Part shown: piece after piece, positions 48,201-60,200 of the stretch
Position numbering within the stretch: position 1 is the stretch's first letter
How the letters are laid out: every line of letters begins with the position of its first letter
Assembly: GCF_016920785.2 (NCBI RefSeq)
Contig: NW_024609884.1
Coordinates: 29,990,080 to 30,054,079 of the forward strand
Direction of reading: 5' to 3'
From: Ixodes scapularis
Taxonomy: Eukaryota; Arthropoda; Arachnida; Ixodida; Ixodidae
DNA: 64,000 nt
Made by a program: the position numbers and the translations under genes
The notes under the pieces: model-generated
Seen by the model: the letters and a program-made list of their open reading frames with translations, nothing else
Told to the model about the DNA's origin: nothing
The model's database searches: none

Positions 48201-51200
48201 ATCATGCTGGAGCGCTAGCTATGTTTTTTTGTATTGACATGCGTGATCCGGGCAGTCTAGGTTTTTGGTGCTCATTTATGGCATAACCATTCTTCACCCA
48301 GAAGCAACCAACAACTGCACTGTTGGACACAAATTCGGCCCGTCGGAGCAGGTGATGCTTCAGTGGGGTCTGCAATGGCACGGGATCCTAAACTGTGACG
48401 GCAAATGAAGAGGCTTCCGCAGGCCAAAGTCTGGATAGGTGGGGATACCTTCCGGAGTTGGAGGTCACGCTTACAAACGCCGCAAAAGTGTGCAATCGGT
48501 CCCTACCCGTGACGTGCAACGTGATCGCCCAGCAAGCGCGAAAGATGTGGTTGATGCTGTCATTTGCGAAGTGCAAGATTTCATTGGACGACGCCTACGA
48601 CGTGTTTTGAGAACATAGCAATGATCATGACGGGAGTGACATCACCAGTGCTGATGAGCAGTAGTCTAGTCGCGGACGGAGTGAGATGGACAGGGAGCAG
48701 CTTTCGTTGTCCCGCCTCCAGCGTGAACTTCCTAGTTTCGATAACGCCTAGGCATCTCATGCACCTCGCCTGTGAATGCGCAGCCAAAGCACGCCAGAAG
48801 GCATTGATCGCGTGTTAGAGGCCGGGCTTTCGAAACAAATACTTTGCCGTTCTCATGTGTTCGCAATAAAATGCGCATCTAAAGATTGTTTTTTGTCGAC
48901 TTACAATCGAGTCAACTTACAATCGTGTAAATATGGTATGCAGTATCTATGAGAAATGGTCACTTAGAACATTACATAAAAATCTTTATGCAGGTCTAAA
49001 GTGTTTCGGGGCCATCCGGCAGATGGCACCAGTGTTCTCTCGTCGTAAGTGGCAATGCAACGCACTCGAGTCCACTCGAACACAAATGTGTGAACCAGCC
49101 TCAATGTTTTCACAAAGTTACCCTCGCCAAAAGCATATTCCACCTTTGAATGAGCAGAAAATTGTAGCACTTTCCTGAAGGCCTATGAGACGAGATTTAA
49201 AACCAAAAGAGTTAGCAACAATATCCATGGCCGAGGAAAGGGGATTTCCCCTAAAAGCTGCATCATGACACAGCAGTGCCGAGGGAAGGATACGTGCAGC
49301 CCTCGTGGCCCGGTTCTCGGCCACCAGGGAAGAGAGCAAGTCGTCAGTCTGCGAATGCTGTTCGGACATGCGCTGCACCTGACTGGCCAGGGCAGCCAGG
49401 GACTGGGCCAGTGCGGACGTCTGCTCCAGCTGTTGTGTCGCCAGCAGCTGCAGCTCCTCCACCGGCACTGGGGGTGGCACAGGGGGCAGCACCGGGGCAA
49501 GCCTGCACGCCGCCCACAACCCTCCTTGACACATTTCACAGACTGTATGCGCTTCACGCTAGCGTCAGAGTGCTCCAAATTGCAGCTGCAACTACTAATC
49601 CACTCCCTTTTTTGGTTTGGCACTTCAAGTTTTAAAGCAATAGCTTTACAGGCGACACTTAGCAGGGGTTTTGGTGTCTGCGTTTGTTGTCTGTCGTCGC
49701 AACGAAAATGGAAAAACCTTTCTTGTCTCCCCTCATGGCACAAGGAGAGAGAAAAGTTGGGTGTTTCCATTGCCCAGGCTGCGCAGAGAGAAGAGAGAGC
49801 CCCGACAACACGTCACTAACGATGTGATGACGAAGCATCAGCGGAGCGTCTTCCCCTGTTGTATGCTAATGATAACTTCAAAACTGGTGTTTTCAAATAT
49901 TGCTCCCGTTATAACTGCTGCTACACGTAATGTTGGAGGGTTTTAGAAACTTCCACCGCATTTGATATCTCCATAACATCTCTACTTCTCGAACCCAACC
50001 CGAAACATAAAATATGTTCTGCTAAAACTTGTTGCCTTGCACCCGCCTTACCAGCAGAGCTTTGCATTGTTTCTCTTCATGTGTCCCTGAATGCATGCTG
50101 AATGTCAACATTACACCTTCCCTTCACCGCTTAACAACACCGGGGAAACCTGCACCTTCGCTTGCGTCATCACAGCCAAAGACTATTCCTAACGGTGCCG
50201 CCACACCAAGGCCGTACTTTGTCCCAGGAATGAGGGGGGTGGAACGGCAGGCTTCTGCGGCTCGCCCTGCATCGCTTACTTTACTGACCTGCAACGCTTA
50301 CTTTACTGACCGGCATTGCTTGCTTTACTGAGCATCCGGTGTCACGCCGTGCCCACTTTACCGCTCACCAAGAGCCCGTGGCAGTCATCAGTGGTATCCA
50401 CGATGCTTACCATGACGGCAATGTGCAATAACCAATTCACACCCCTGTCCTTTGGTACGTGACTACACCATTTCGCCCGCATTGTGCGAACGTGCTACAG
50501 CTGTTGCCTTTACTTCTTTGCACATTGTAGGCGAATAAGCACCCTTTTCGAAAATCTGGTATATGGAAATCACCCATATACTTTACAAGAAGAAATGTGC
50601 AGAGTTTCTTCATGTGGGATAACTATGTTAAGAGGGTTGAAAAGTAAACATTTCGGGAGAAATCTGCCTGGTTAGGTGAATAATAATGAGAGAAACTGCA
50701 AGTACTCTAACCAACTGTGTTTATATAGCCCGACGTTTCATGGCCTGCTCAGTCGCTTGTTCACGGGTGACTTATTTGGCTGGGCGTTTGTCTTCTCTTC
50801 GTCTCCTTGTCACTGCCATTTAAATTGTCCTTTTTGTGACACCTTGAAGCCCGTGAATATAACTGCTTGGGAGGGTACTGTTCGACTGGTTCAGATTGTT
50901 CTAAACCAGTCGACCCAAGTATACCCGCAGGCACTCTATTTGGGCTCGTGACAATCAATGCCCTTTGAGCTTTTGGGTAGTGGTTCGTGTCCAATCGCTC
51001 CAATGAGGAATAGCCAAACCCTGACAATGTCTGGAACTCGGCACACCAAGAGCCCGTGGCAGTCATCAGTGGTATCCACGATGCTTACCATGACGGCAAT
51101 GTGCAATAACCAATTCACACCCCTGTCCTTTGGTACGTGACTACACCATTTCGCCCGCATTGTGCGAACGTGCTACAGCTGTTGCCTTTACTTCTTTGCA

Positions 51201-54200
51201 CATTGTAGGCGAATAAGCACCCTTTTCGAAAATCTGGTATATGGAAATCACCCATATACTTTACAAGAAGAAATGTGCAGAGTTTCTTCATGTGGGATAA
51301 CTATGTTAAGAGGGTTGAAAAGTAAACATTTCGGGAGAAATCTGCCTGGTTAGGTGAATAATAATGAGAGAAACTGCAAGTACTCTAACCAACTGTGTTT
51401 ATATAGCCCGACGTTTCATGGCCTGCTCAGTCGCTTGTTCACGGGTGACTTATTTGGCTGGGCGTTTGTCTTCTCTTCGTCTCCTTGTCACTGCCATTTA
51501 AATTGTCCTTTTTGTGACACCTTGAAGCCCGTGAATATAACTGCTTGGGAGGGTACTGTTCGACTGGTTCAGATTGTTCTAAACCAGTCGACCCAAGTAT
51601 ACCCGCAGGCACTCTATTTGGGCTCGTGACAATCAATGCCCTTTGAGCTTTTGGGTAGTGGTTCGTGTCCAATCGCTCCAATGAGGAATAGCCAAACCCT
51701 GACAATGTCTGGAACTCGGCACATGCTCTGTGCTTTGCCAACCACAGTGCATGGCTGCAATGAAGATTGGCAACATAGAACTCGCACCAGACCACGTTGC
51801 TGCTAGGTCTGACTGAGTTGAGGGGGTGAATGCCACTCATTTTTCTTTAATTTTTTCGGAGACTGTCATTGCATAGAGAGAAAAACTAACTATGTTTTGT
51901 AGGTTATGGACATCAACGATTATTTTTAAGAGGTATTTACTGAAAGTACAAAACCTGTTGAACTGCCCCTTTAACATGGTGGTTAAGAATGAGGTCATCC
52001 ACGACGAATTGGACTGTTAGTACGATTTCCTGCTAATTGTTCACTTAAAACATCTTTCAGTTTTTAGAACAAAAAAATGAAAGACCTTTACGACTTCCTG
52101 CAATAACGAATTAGAGCGCAGCTCTTGAGAAGGAGGAGGGGAGGGTATGCCCCTCCTCCTCCTCATCCCTCCTCCTCCTCCCCTTCCTCCTCCTCAAACT
52201 CTATCCCCCTCCTCTTTCCTCCTTCTCCCCTCTTCCTGCTCCCCATGCATTGCATCGTGGGACGTTTCCCATAATGCAGCGTGTGACGTGAGGTCACGTG
52301 ACGTCACGTGACCCTCCCGACCTTGTGACCCTCGCGAGGTCACATGACCCTCGTAACGTCACGTGACATCATGTGACCCTCGTGAGGCGACGTGACTCTC
52401 GTGAGTTCAAGTGACCCTCGTGAAATCACGAGTCCCGCACGTTGCATTATAGGACATTCCCCATAATGCACCGCGCAATTACGCCGACGGCGACGCCGCT
52501 CAAGCCGGAAACGTGCGCCTAAGAGCCGCGCTCTAAAATAAGAGGAGCAAAGTAGATGGGTGCACATGGTATACCTCACACTATTTACTACAAGATTCAC
52601 CATTGACTCAATACTGCCATGTCTAGCTTTTGGTCCACTACGGCTGGACTTGACACTATTCTGAGGGTTCATTTAGAGCGACAAGGTACAAACTGATCAA
52701 CATGCTTTATGAATCACCAGAAAAAAGCAAACACAACCCACCCCGATGCTACAGCGGCATACGCCTCTGTGCTGCTGGGTAATTCTGGCCAGGCGCCATC
52801 TCCTTTGCCCTTGCTGCTCTCCTCCACATACGTCTCATCGCAGGCGCTGACGAGCGGTACTTCAACGGGGGGTGCAAGGAGGGCGCCTTCACCGTGCCCT
52901 CCTATCGGCTGCAGCTCTTCTGCCGCCGAGTCGTAGTCCAGCCCCAGGTCGAGCTCCTCCTCCTCCTCTTCGGTGCTGTGGCTTGCTGAGTAGAGCAAAA
53001 AACGCCGCCTCGTCAGCCTTTCAATCACTTAATTCAAGGTAACACTACACGGCGAAAAACGCAGGTAGTTAGCTCTGAGATAACCGTCTCCACAAAGTTA
53101 GAAAGAAATATCTTTGAGCCCCGCTTCTGAACCCGTGCCACTGTTGCCCATAATGCTCCGACCGTAGAGAGCCATCCACCTTCTTGAAAACCTGCCCTAC
53201 CTAGGCTCCTCCTCAGCCTGGCACTTGCCACTTCCTTTAGCTTCAGCTTGACCCCAGGAACAAATTAGCGGCCAATCTAGCAGAGGCTGCGGTGCAGCTC
53301 AGAGCGAGAGCAAAGGAAGCGCACCATTGGCCAGCCTCTCCGAGGGAGCCAGGATGTCTGCCACCTCGTGGCTTGATGTGCTCGTCGTGCTCTGTTGAGA
53401 TGAGGGCCGCTGCGTGCTCTTGGCCACCTCCCTCGGTGGTTCAGGTTCCCCCGGCGCCGGTTCGTCCTCTTCGCCGGACTGGCACGGTCGGGTCTCAGCC
53501 AGCAGTGGGGTCTCTGCCGTCATCACTTCCAGCAGAGGGATCGACTCCCCCAATAGGGGCATTCCCTCCGGAGCCTCCTCGCTCAAGCTCGTTGCGGAGT
53601 CGCTGTCGCCGCTGTGGTTGGCTGGCGTCAGTGTGCAGGGAGTAACCACCAGGGGTCCTGCAAACCGGGTTCGAGCGTGTGCCACAGCAGTCGAGGGCAG
53701 ACTCACGAAAAGTTCCACTCAGAGGCGAAGAGCGAGAAGGCTGCAGCATGCCCAATCCCAAAAGGACGGTAGGACAATTAGCACTCTCGTGCATACAAGA
53801 CTGTCAGTCAATTTTAGCCACGAATGAAGATAAAAATATATCATCATCGTCGTATCACTAAAAAAAAAAAAAAAAAGACACGCTGATTGCTGCTGTCAAA
53901 ATGTGTCCTCACATGAGAATCATTTGCGATAGAGCATGCTGTGCCTGCTCCTTTATAAGTACACTGAATGACTGTTTCTCAATACCATTTTTGCTGCATT
54001 AAAATAAAAACTTGCATAAAAAAATATGAAGAAAACTGCTGACATCTGCATATATGGTCAAACACAGGAATAGTGAAATCTCCCACTTAAAAAAGCTAAT
54101 ATTTGTTTCATCCCCCTAGTTCCACAGCTATAAGAAATTGATGTAATAACTAATAACTATGTCACATCTGTATTTACCTTAGAACAATTACCTATACCCA

Positions 54201-57200
54201 GTGATCAAATATGGAAAGCACTTAATACTGCGAACCCATTACCTTCAACCAAATGGTATTCTGAGTGTGATTAAAAATCTCTCCCGAAGCTCAGCTCCTG
54301 GTGAGCTTCGGGAGAGATTTTCTGTCCTAAGCTTCTCTTGGGGGCACAACACAACCATGCCAAACCTAACGCAGTTTATATCACAGGTGCTGCTGCTCAA
54401 CATCACTGGACCGTCAGCCTCACTGGCACTACTCGTCAGGAATCCCCTGCTGCGTCATTTGTGGGTGGTTCAAGCTCGACGACAACCGCACGACAAGGAA
54501 CGCTTCCGTTTTTGTTGACAGGCATTTGTCTACAAAAGGATCTACCACCATCGCAAGCATCGGGGTACGACACAACCATGCAGAACCTAACGCAGTTCAT
54601 ATCACAGGTTTGTTACTTGAAGAATGCAAAATAGTATCGTTCCAATAACCTACTGCTCTTAGAGGTGCCATGCCACATCAACAAAACATGCCTATCAACC
54701 ATTTGTTGTAGTGTTGTAACCTTCGTGTTTAATTGCTTAACTTCACTACCTTATGCTAGCTGCCTTCTATTTTTCGACGCGTTATTGCGTCTTCGCAGAG
54801 ATGATGAGCTCAACCCTGGCCCTACTGATGTGGAGAAATTGAGCAGACTAATTAAAAACCTAGCAGCAACAAATGACAGATATCACTAACTTTCAGGGCG
54901 CCGAAAATACACAAGGACAAGATACAAGAAAGGAGACGTGAACAAGGCGCACTCGCAACTAGCGTTTATGATAAAACCACACTCTTATATACTCATGGAA
55001 AACAACACAGTCATACTACACAGTCATACAACGTCCGGTGTAGCCCCCTTCGTAGAAAAGTGTGCTCTTTTGCCGATAGTGACACAGACGTGTCACTAAT
55101 GCAGTCCTTGCCCTTTTCTTTTATTTCGAAGGCCTCGTGCAGCTCCCTCGATATCCGATCGGCGTATCTGGCCAAAAACCTTGCGTCACTAAATGACGGT
55201 GTGCAGGAGCAACGGCTGCAGTGCATGGCGAGGTGTCCTGACGGGGTAGCCTGTGTAGCCGCAGCATGTTCGCGGGCGCGATCATTAAAGCATCTGCCCG
55301 TTTGGCCAATGTACGATGATCCGAATGACATGGGGATTTCGTATATGAAGCCCGTGGCACATTCCGTGTACCTGTTGCGGTGCTTCGTATTGCAAGGATC
55401 TGCTGACTCACGGGGATTGTTGATTCTGCGACACAGTCTCGATAGTTTGTTTGGTGCGGAGAACACAATAGGCACATCGTACCTATCCCCATGTCCCATG
55501 TCCCATGTTCATGCGAGACCAAACTTTTTGATTTCGTTATGGACCTACATAGCAACTTTCACTCCTCTAGCACCACTGACGCAGTCTTCATTGATTTCTC
55601 AAAAGCATTTGACACGGTTCCTCACCAACAACTTCTGTACAAACTTTCTGAACTAAATATTCCCCCTTCTATTATTCACTGGATAGCTGAATTCTTAAAT
55701 AACCATAAACAGGCTGTCCACCTGGGACAGGGCCTATCACCTAACCTCCCTGTAATATCAAGTGTTCCACAGGGCAGCGTTTTGGGTTCGCTTATATTTT
55801 TCTTACCTATATTAATGACCTTCTCCTACATACGTCATCCATCAGGCTCTTCACAGATGTCATTTATCGCATTATTAATACCGAAGAGTCGTTACTACTA
55901 CAACAGGATTTAAATATGTTTTCACTCTGGTGTAACAGATAACAGATGAAGGTCAATGTAATCAAGAGTAAACTATTAATATTCACCAGCCAACGAACGC
56001 CTGCAATACACAACTATACTTTACCAACTCTGCCTCTCCAAAAAGTGTGTAGTTACAAATACCTAGGAGTAACACTTTGACGGCCTTACCTGGAATACTC
56101 ACATTAACACTGTAGTGTCTATTGCTTGTAAATCTCTAAGATATATTAAACATAACCTACCATAGAATACTGCGCATCCGCCCATTCCACACTAAGCGCC
56201 CATACCCAAATTTGTAAGATCTGAGAAAATATGCACAGTACATTGATGTGTAAAATTGATGACCGGACAAGCGTCCATCCCCCCTTTTATAGCGATTATC
56301 CCTAAATTTTGAGTGGGCGCTTGCCCAGTATTTTACGGTATACCGTACTCCACTTTGTGTTACTCTAACAGCATATAAATCTTTTGTCAGGGCTAAATTG
56401 GACTACGCTTTTCAAAACAAAGCATTTCGTTTCATATCCCATAACTAGTCAAGGTCATCAAGCTTAACTGCAATCAAAACTAACCTCGACCTTTGCTCAC
56501 TGACTAAAAGAACTAAACTTTCTCGTCTCGTCATATTCCACAAAATTTACTACTCCTCTTCTTCATTTCGAAACCATTACTGCCAACTTCCACCACACAA
56601 CTCCTTACGTCGTGACCACAATCTTAAAATAAACCCTCTATTTGCAAGAACTAACAAAGTTCAAAATTCCCCACTCTCTCCAGCCATTAACAACTGGAAT
56701 TCCCTTGCTGAGGATTGTACTCGAAAATAACCACGCCAAATTTTGCAATCTTTGCAAGGCACATCTTAAAAGTGTTCTTGGTTAGTCAAACTGTTTATTC
56801 CAATAGTTATTTCATACAATTTGATTGAGTTTCTAATATTTGTTTCCATGATATGTATCCTGATCTGAATTGACCCTAGCAATTATTCAGCAAATCTCAA
56901 TATCTATATTTATTCTGAGAATTTACTCGTTTGTTTCTAAATGTTTGTTTATACAGTCGAACCCGGTCATAACGAAGTAAACACAAATCGGAAATATGTT
57001 TGTTATATCTGAAATTCGTTACATTCAAAATCTGCAAAAAAGATCACAATTTTTTTTTATGCACAGGACCACTGATGGCATGCAGTATATAACACAGGCT
57101 TTTATAGTAACAACAGCCCTACTTTTGTAGATTTTCACTGTAAAGTAGCTATAATAAAGCCACAGTTGTGTTTATCACAAATGCGGCCATGCGTGCAAGT

Positions 57201-60200
57201 GTCAACTCGCCTGGAGGTGAGCTTCTCCTTTTGACAATTTGTGCAATGCGGGAAAGCAAGCAGCAGTGGGAAGGCGAGTGGCAGCGAATAAGCGGGGTGC
57301 ATACATTCGGCCGACACAGCTTCGGGACGCGGCATGGTTTGAATAGGACAGTCTCTTGTGACACGCTTTTCAACGGACCGAGAAAAAGAGAGCTTACGAC
57401 CAAAGAAACATAACAGACGGAATCAGCTGCTGCATGACCGTGTTTCGCAGGCATGTACGCAGTCTTGAAGCACCCAGGTTTGCGCGAAAAAACGAAAGAA
57501 TATTTTTTTATGATGTTTTAATAAGAATTTTGACTATGGAAGTCCCTCTAAAGGCAGCTGTAACAACCACTCACTGTGACAGGCGCGCCAGACGCCTACA
57601 CGCGCTTTCCCAAACTTTCGATGAAGAGACGCAGCGGCCCAGTTTTACCTTCAATTTTCAACCAAACATAAACTGGGAAACCACGAAGTTAGCTTGTGCG
57701 AGAAAAGAAAAAAATGCAGACGAGGGAGAGGGGCTCTCCCTCGTCTGCATTTCCCTTGTCCACGCTCGTGTTACCGTATAAACTCCAAGTTTGCCGATAT
57801 GGTTACGCAAGCGCGGACAAGATGGGCGAGTGGGGGGCCACCAGAGAGAAGGGAGAGTAGAGAGAGAGCGCCATCTGCTGAAGAGCAGGGAAGGTATTTT
57901 GGATCAGCTTTGCTCAGACGGCCCAGTTTGCTGCTCAATCCCGTGGCTCGTAAATTAGGTGAAGGTGACTTCGATTATTGCTTTGTTGATACTTATCTTT
58001 CCATAAATGAATTTTTATATTCCTAAAGCTGCAATCAAAAAATCTGTGAACGTGAAACGTATCCAGGCAAAAACAAACAAAAAACAGCGTACGGCAAGTT
58101 TCAGGTTTTATTGCAAACGAAAGTAGGTGCCGATGCTCGACTGCGAGAAACGGGTCAAAGACGTTTTCACGATCTGTGCTTCGATTGTGTCTAGCTGGGA
58201 AAAAAGGTTGCGTCCGACTTTTCCTTCCCGTGCGCATTTGGTTCTTTCGCCCGCCTTCTTTTTCTCCCTGTTGCACCCGATGCCCGACTTCACAAGATGA
58301 ATGGTCGCCGGGATGTGCTTTGCAACAAAGCCGAACCCGGCGAGCGCAGAGCGCCGTGAATTTTGTGGGAGAAATCGCCTGGCGTTAAAGCGCACCGCAA
58401 TTTAGGAAAAACAATTTTTTGTAAAAGTTAATGCTGAAGTTTTTTGTACGTCAGTTTCTGCCTATTTTTGTGAGTTTATATGATTTCTTTTGTTATATCC
58501 GCGGTGCCGCTTTGAGTTTGTTCATTACAAGTGGGCTTAAATTACACTGAAGGTATACAAGCAGGAGCGTGACATGAAAATTTGTAAGCTATATCCGACA
58601 TTTAGCTATTCCCGGGTTCGTTATAAGTGGGTTCGACTGTAGTTCTTGATTCCACCGACATGTAATGCACTTCAGGAGAAGTGCCTTTGAGGTACTAATA
58701 AATGTAATGAAGGAAATAAAATGTCATTTTTATGCACCTGGTCGCATAATTTCAATGTCATTTGATACTTGAAACATCCTTTAAAAAAAAGTTCACCCTT
58801 TCCCCGCGCTGTTATGGAAAAGACAGTGTTAACGTAGAATATGTTGTGTGCTGGCTGCTTCACGGTGACATTGCAAGGAAGAACTCTGTACACATTTTAT
58901 GCCTCGATGGCCCGAACACTGCTGTGAGTAGCGCCTCTGAAAGAAAGCCCTGCTATCCTTACCAGCTGCAGCATTAGTAGAAGTCAAGATCGTCACGTGA
59001 GATGGTGACGTAAAGTCACTTGGAGTGAGGAGCACTTCAGCCGTTGAGAAGTCCGACGGAGTTGGATCCCTCGTGTCCTCGCTGATGGCCTTGTCAGGGA
59101 AGTCTGTGCAAGCATAGTCACCAAGTTAGTTTCAGTAGCATAATCTATATTATTCTATAATATAGACCCTGATCTGATGTAAAGAGGAGATGCTGTATGA
59201 ATACCACTATTTAATAGCTGAAGAATATTTCTTCCCATTATTTATTTATCTATTTTTTTTATTTTTTAATCATGTTCAATACATGATACATGAACTATTA
59301 GTTCTTAAAAGATGGTGTTTGTTTGGAAAGTTACAAACACTAGCAGAGTTCCCCTCACAGCAAACCCCCCAAAATCACGGCTACATAACAGGAACTCACA
59401 CTCCTCCTCCTTGGACTTTTCGGCTTCCTCTGCATCGAGGCCGAGTTCAGAGAGGTGATCCGTACACCCAGAGACTGCACAAACCAGCAAGCTTTAGTTA
59501 CTAATCACAGGTAGCAATGAACTGGTAAAAAACCGGGGAAACATCCTCAACAGGTGATGATTCAAACTTTGCTTTATTCAAACAAATTTTCGATCCCACT
59601 CGAGTTTGAATTTACAAGATTCGACTGTAGTTGAAAACAGTAAACAAAGCGCAAATAACTATGGTATTCACTATAAAACATTGTAAAGGCACACATTGGG
59701 GCTACTCTTTACATATTCGGTTGTTACCCATCGCACTCACCCAGGGAGTGCTGAGACAGGGTTCGGATGGACGCTGCTGAGGACGCAACGGCTGTTGGGT
59801 ACACAATGTGACATGCCTGCAAAGACCTGCAAATCGCATCAGAATTTAAATTCCCAAGTGCCACATCAACTGCCAAGGAGCTAACTAGGGATCAAATTGA
59901 AGAAACTGCCAGACACCGACTGTACAAAGGTTCCTGAAACATGACACTACTATACAATGAAGCGCAAGTCATCTAGAATGACCTGTTAATGACTTGAAAT
60001 GGCAGTCTCTTATTCAAAGAAGGCTGAACGAAGAGCACAGCACACTGCTCTAGCCAAAAGAGACAGCCAGCAATTTTTATACAGAATGCATTATCTCTTA
60101 TGCTGGTGTTCTTGCACACCAGGAAGTCGTCGTGCTTACTTGGTGTTCATCCAGAAAAGTCGCACTAGGGTACCCTCGTGGCGCTTCTCCGAACCCCGCA

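Larger units (their letters stand above)
44312..49293 (-). other. EDC4 intron between window exons 9 and 10
   Basis: Contains the foldback, the hAT-like copy, solo repeats and the transposase fragment. 46860-47700 shows nothing recognisable. Confidence 0.7.
49503..52741 (-). other. EDC4 intron between window exons 8 and 9
   Basis: Contains the 22-bp repeat, the 678-bp duplication and the TTAGAG MITE copy B. No gene recognised. Confidence 0.7.
53658..58962 (-). other. EDC4 intron between window exons 6 and 7
   Basis: Occupied by the split LINE, the Penelope-like fragment and the TA-flanked element. 53700-54270 shows nothing recognised. Confidence 0.75.

Noticed and set aside
49265..49819. 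184- and 119-codon plus-strand frames
   Set aside because: Antisense shadows of GC-rich EDC4 exon 9.
50267..51721. CRISPR-like array
   Set aside because: Repeats here are contiguous tandem copies without spacers, in an animal intron.
53292..53827. 117- and 137-codon plus-strand frames
   Set aside because: Antisense to EDC4 exon 7; codon structure comes from the minus-strand gene.
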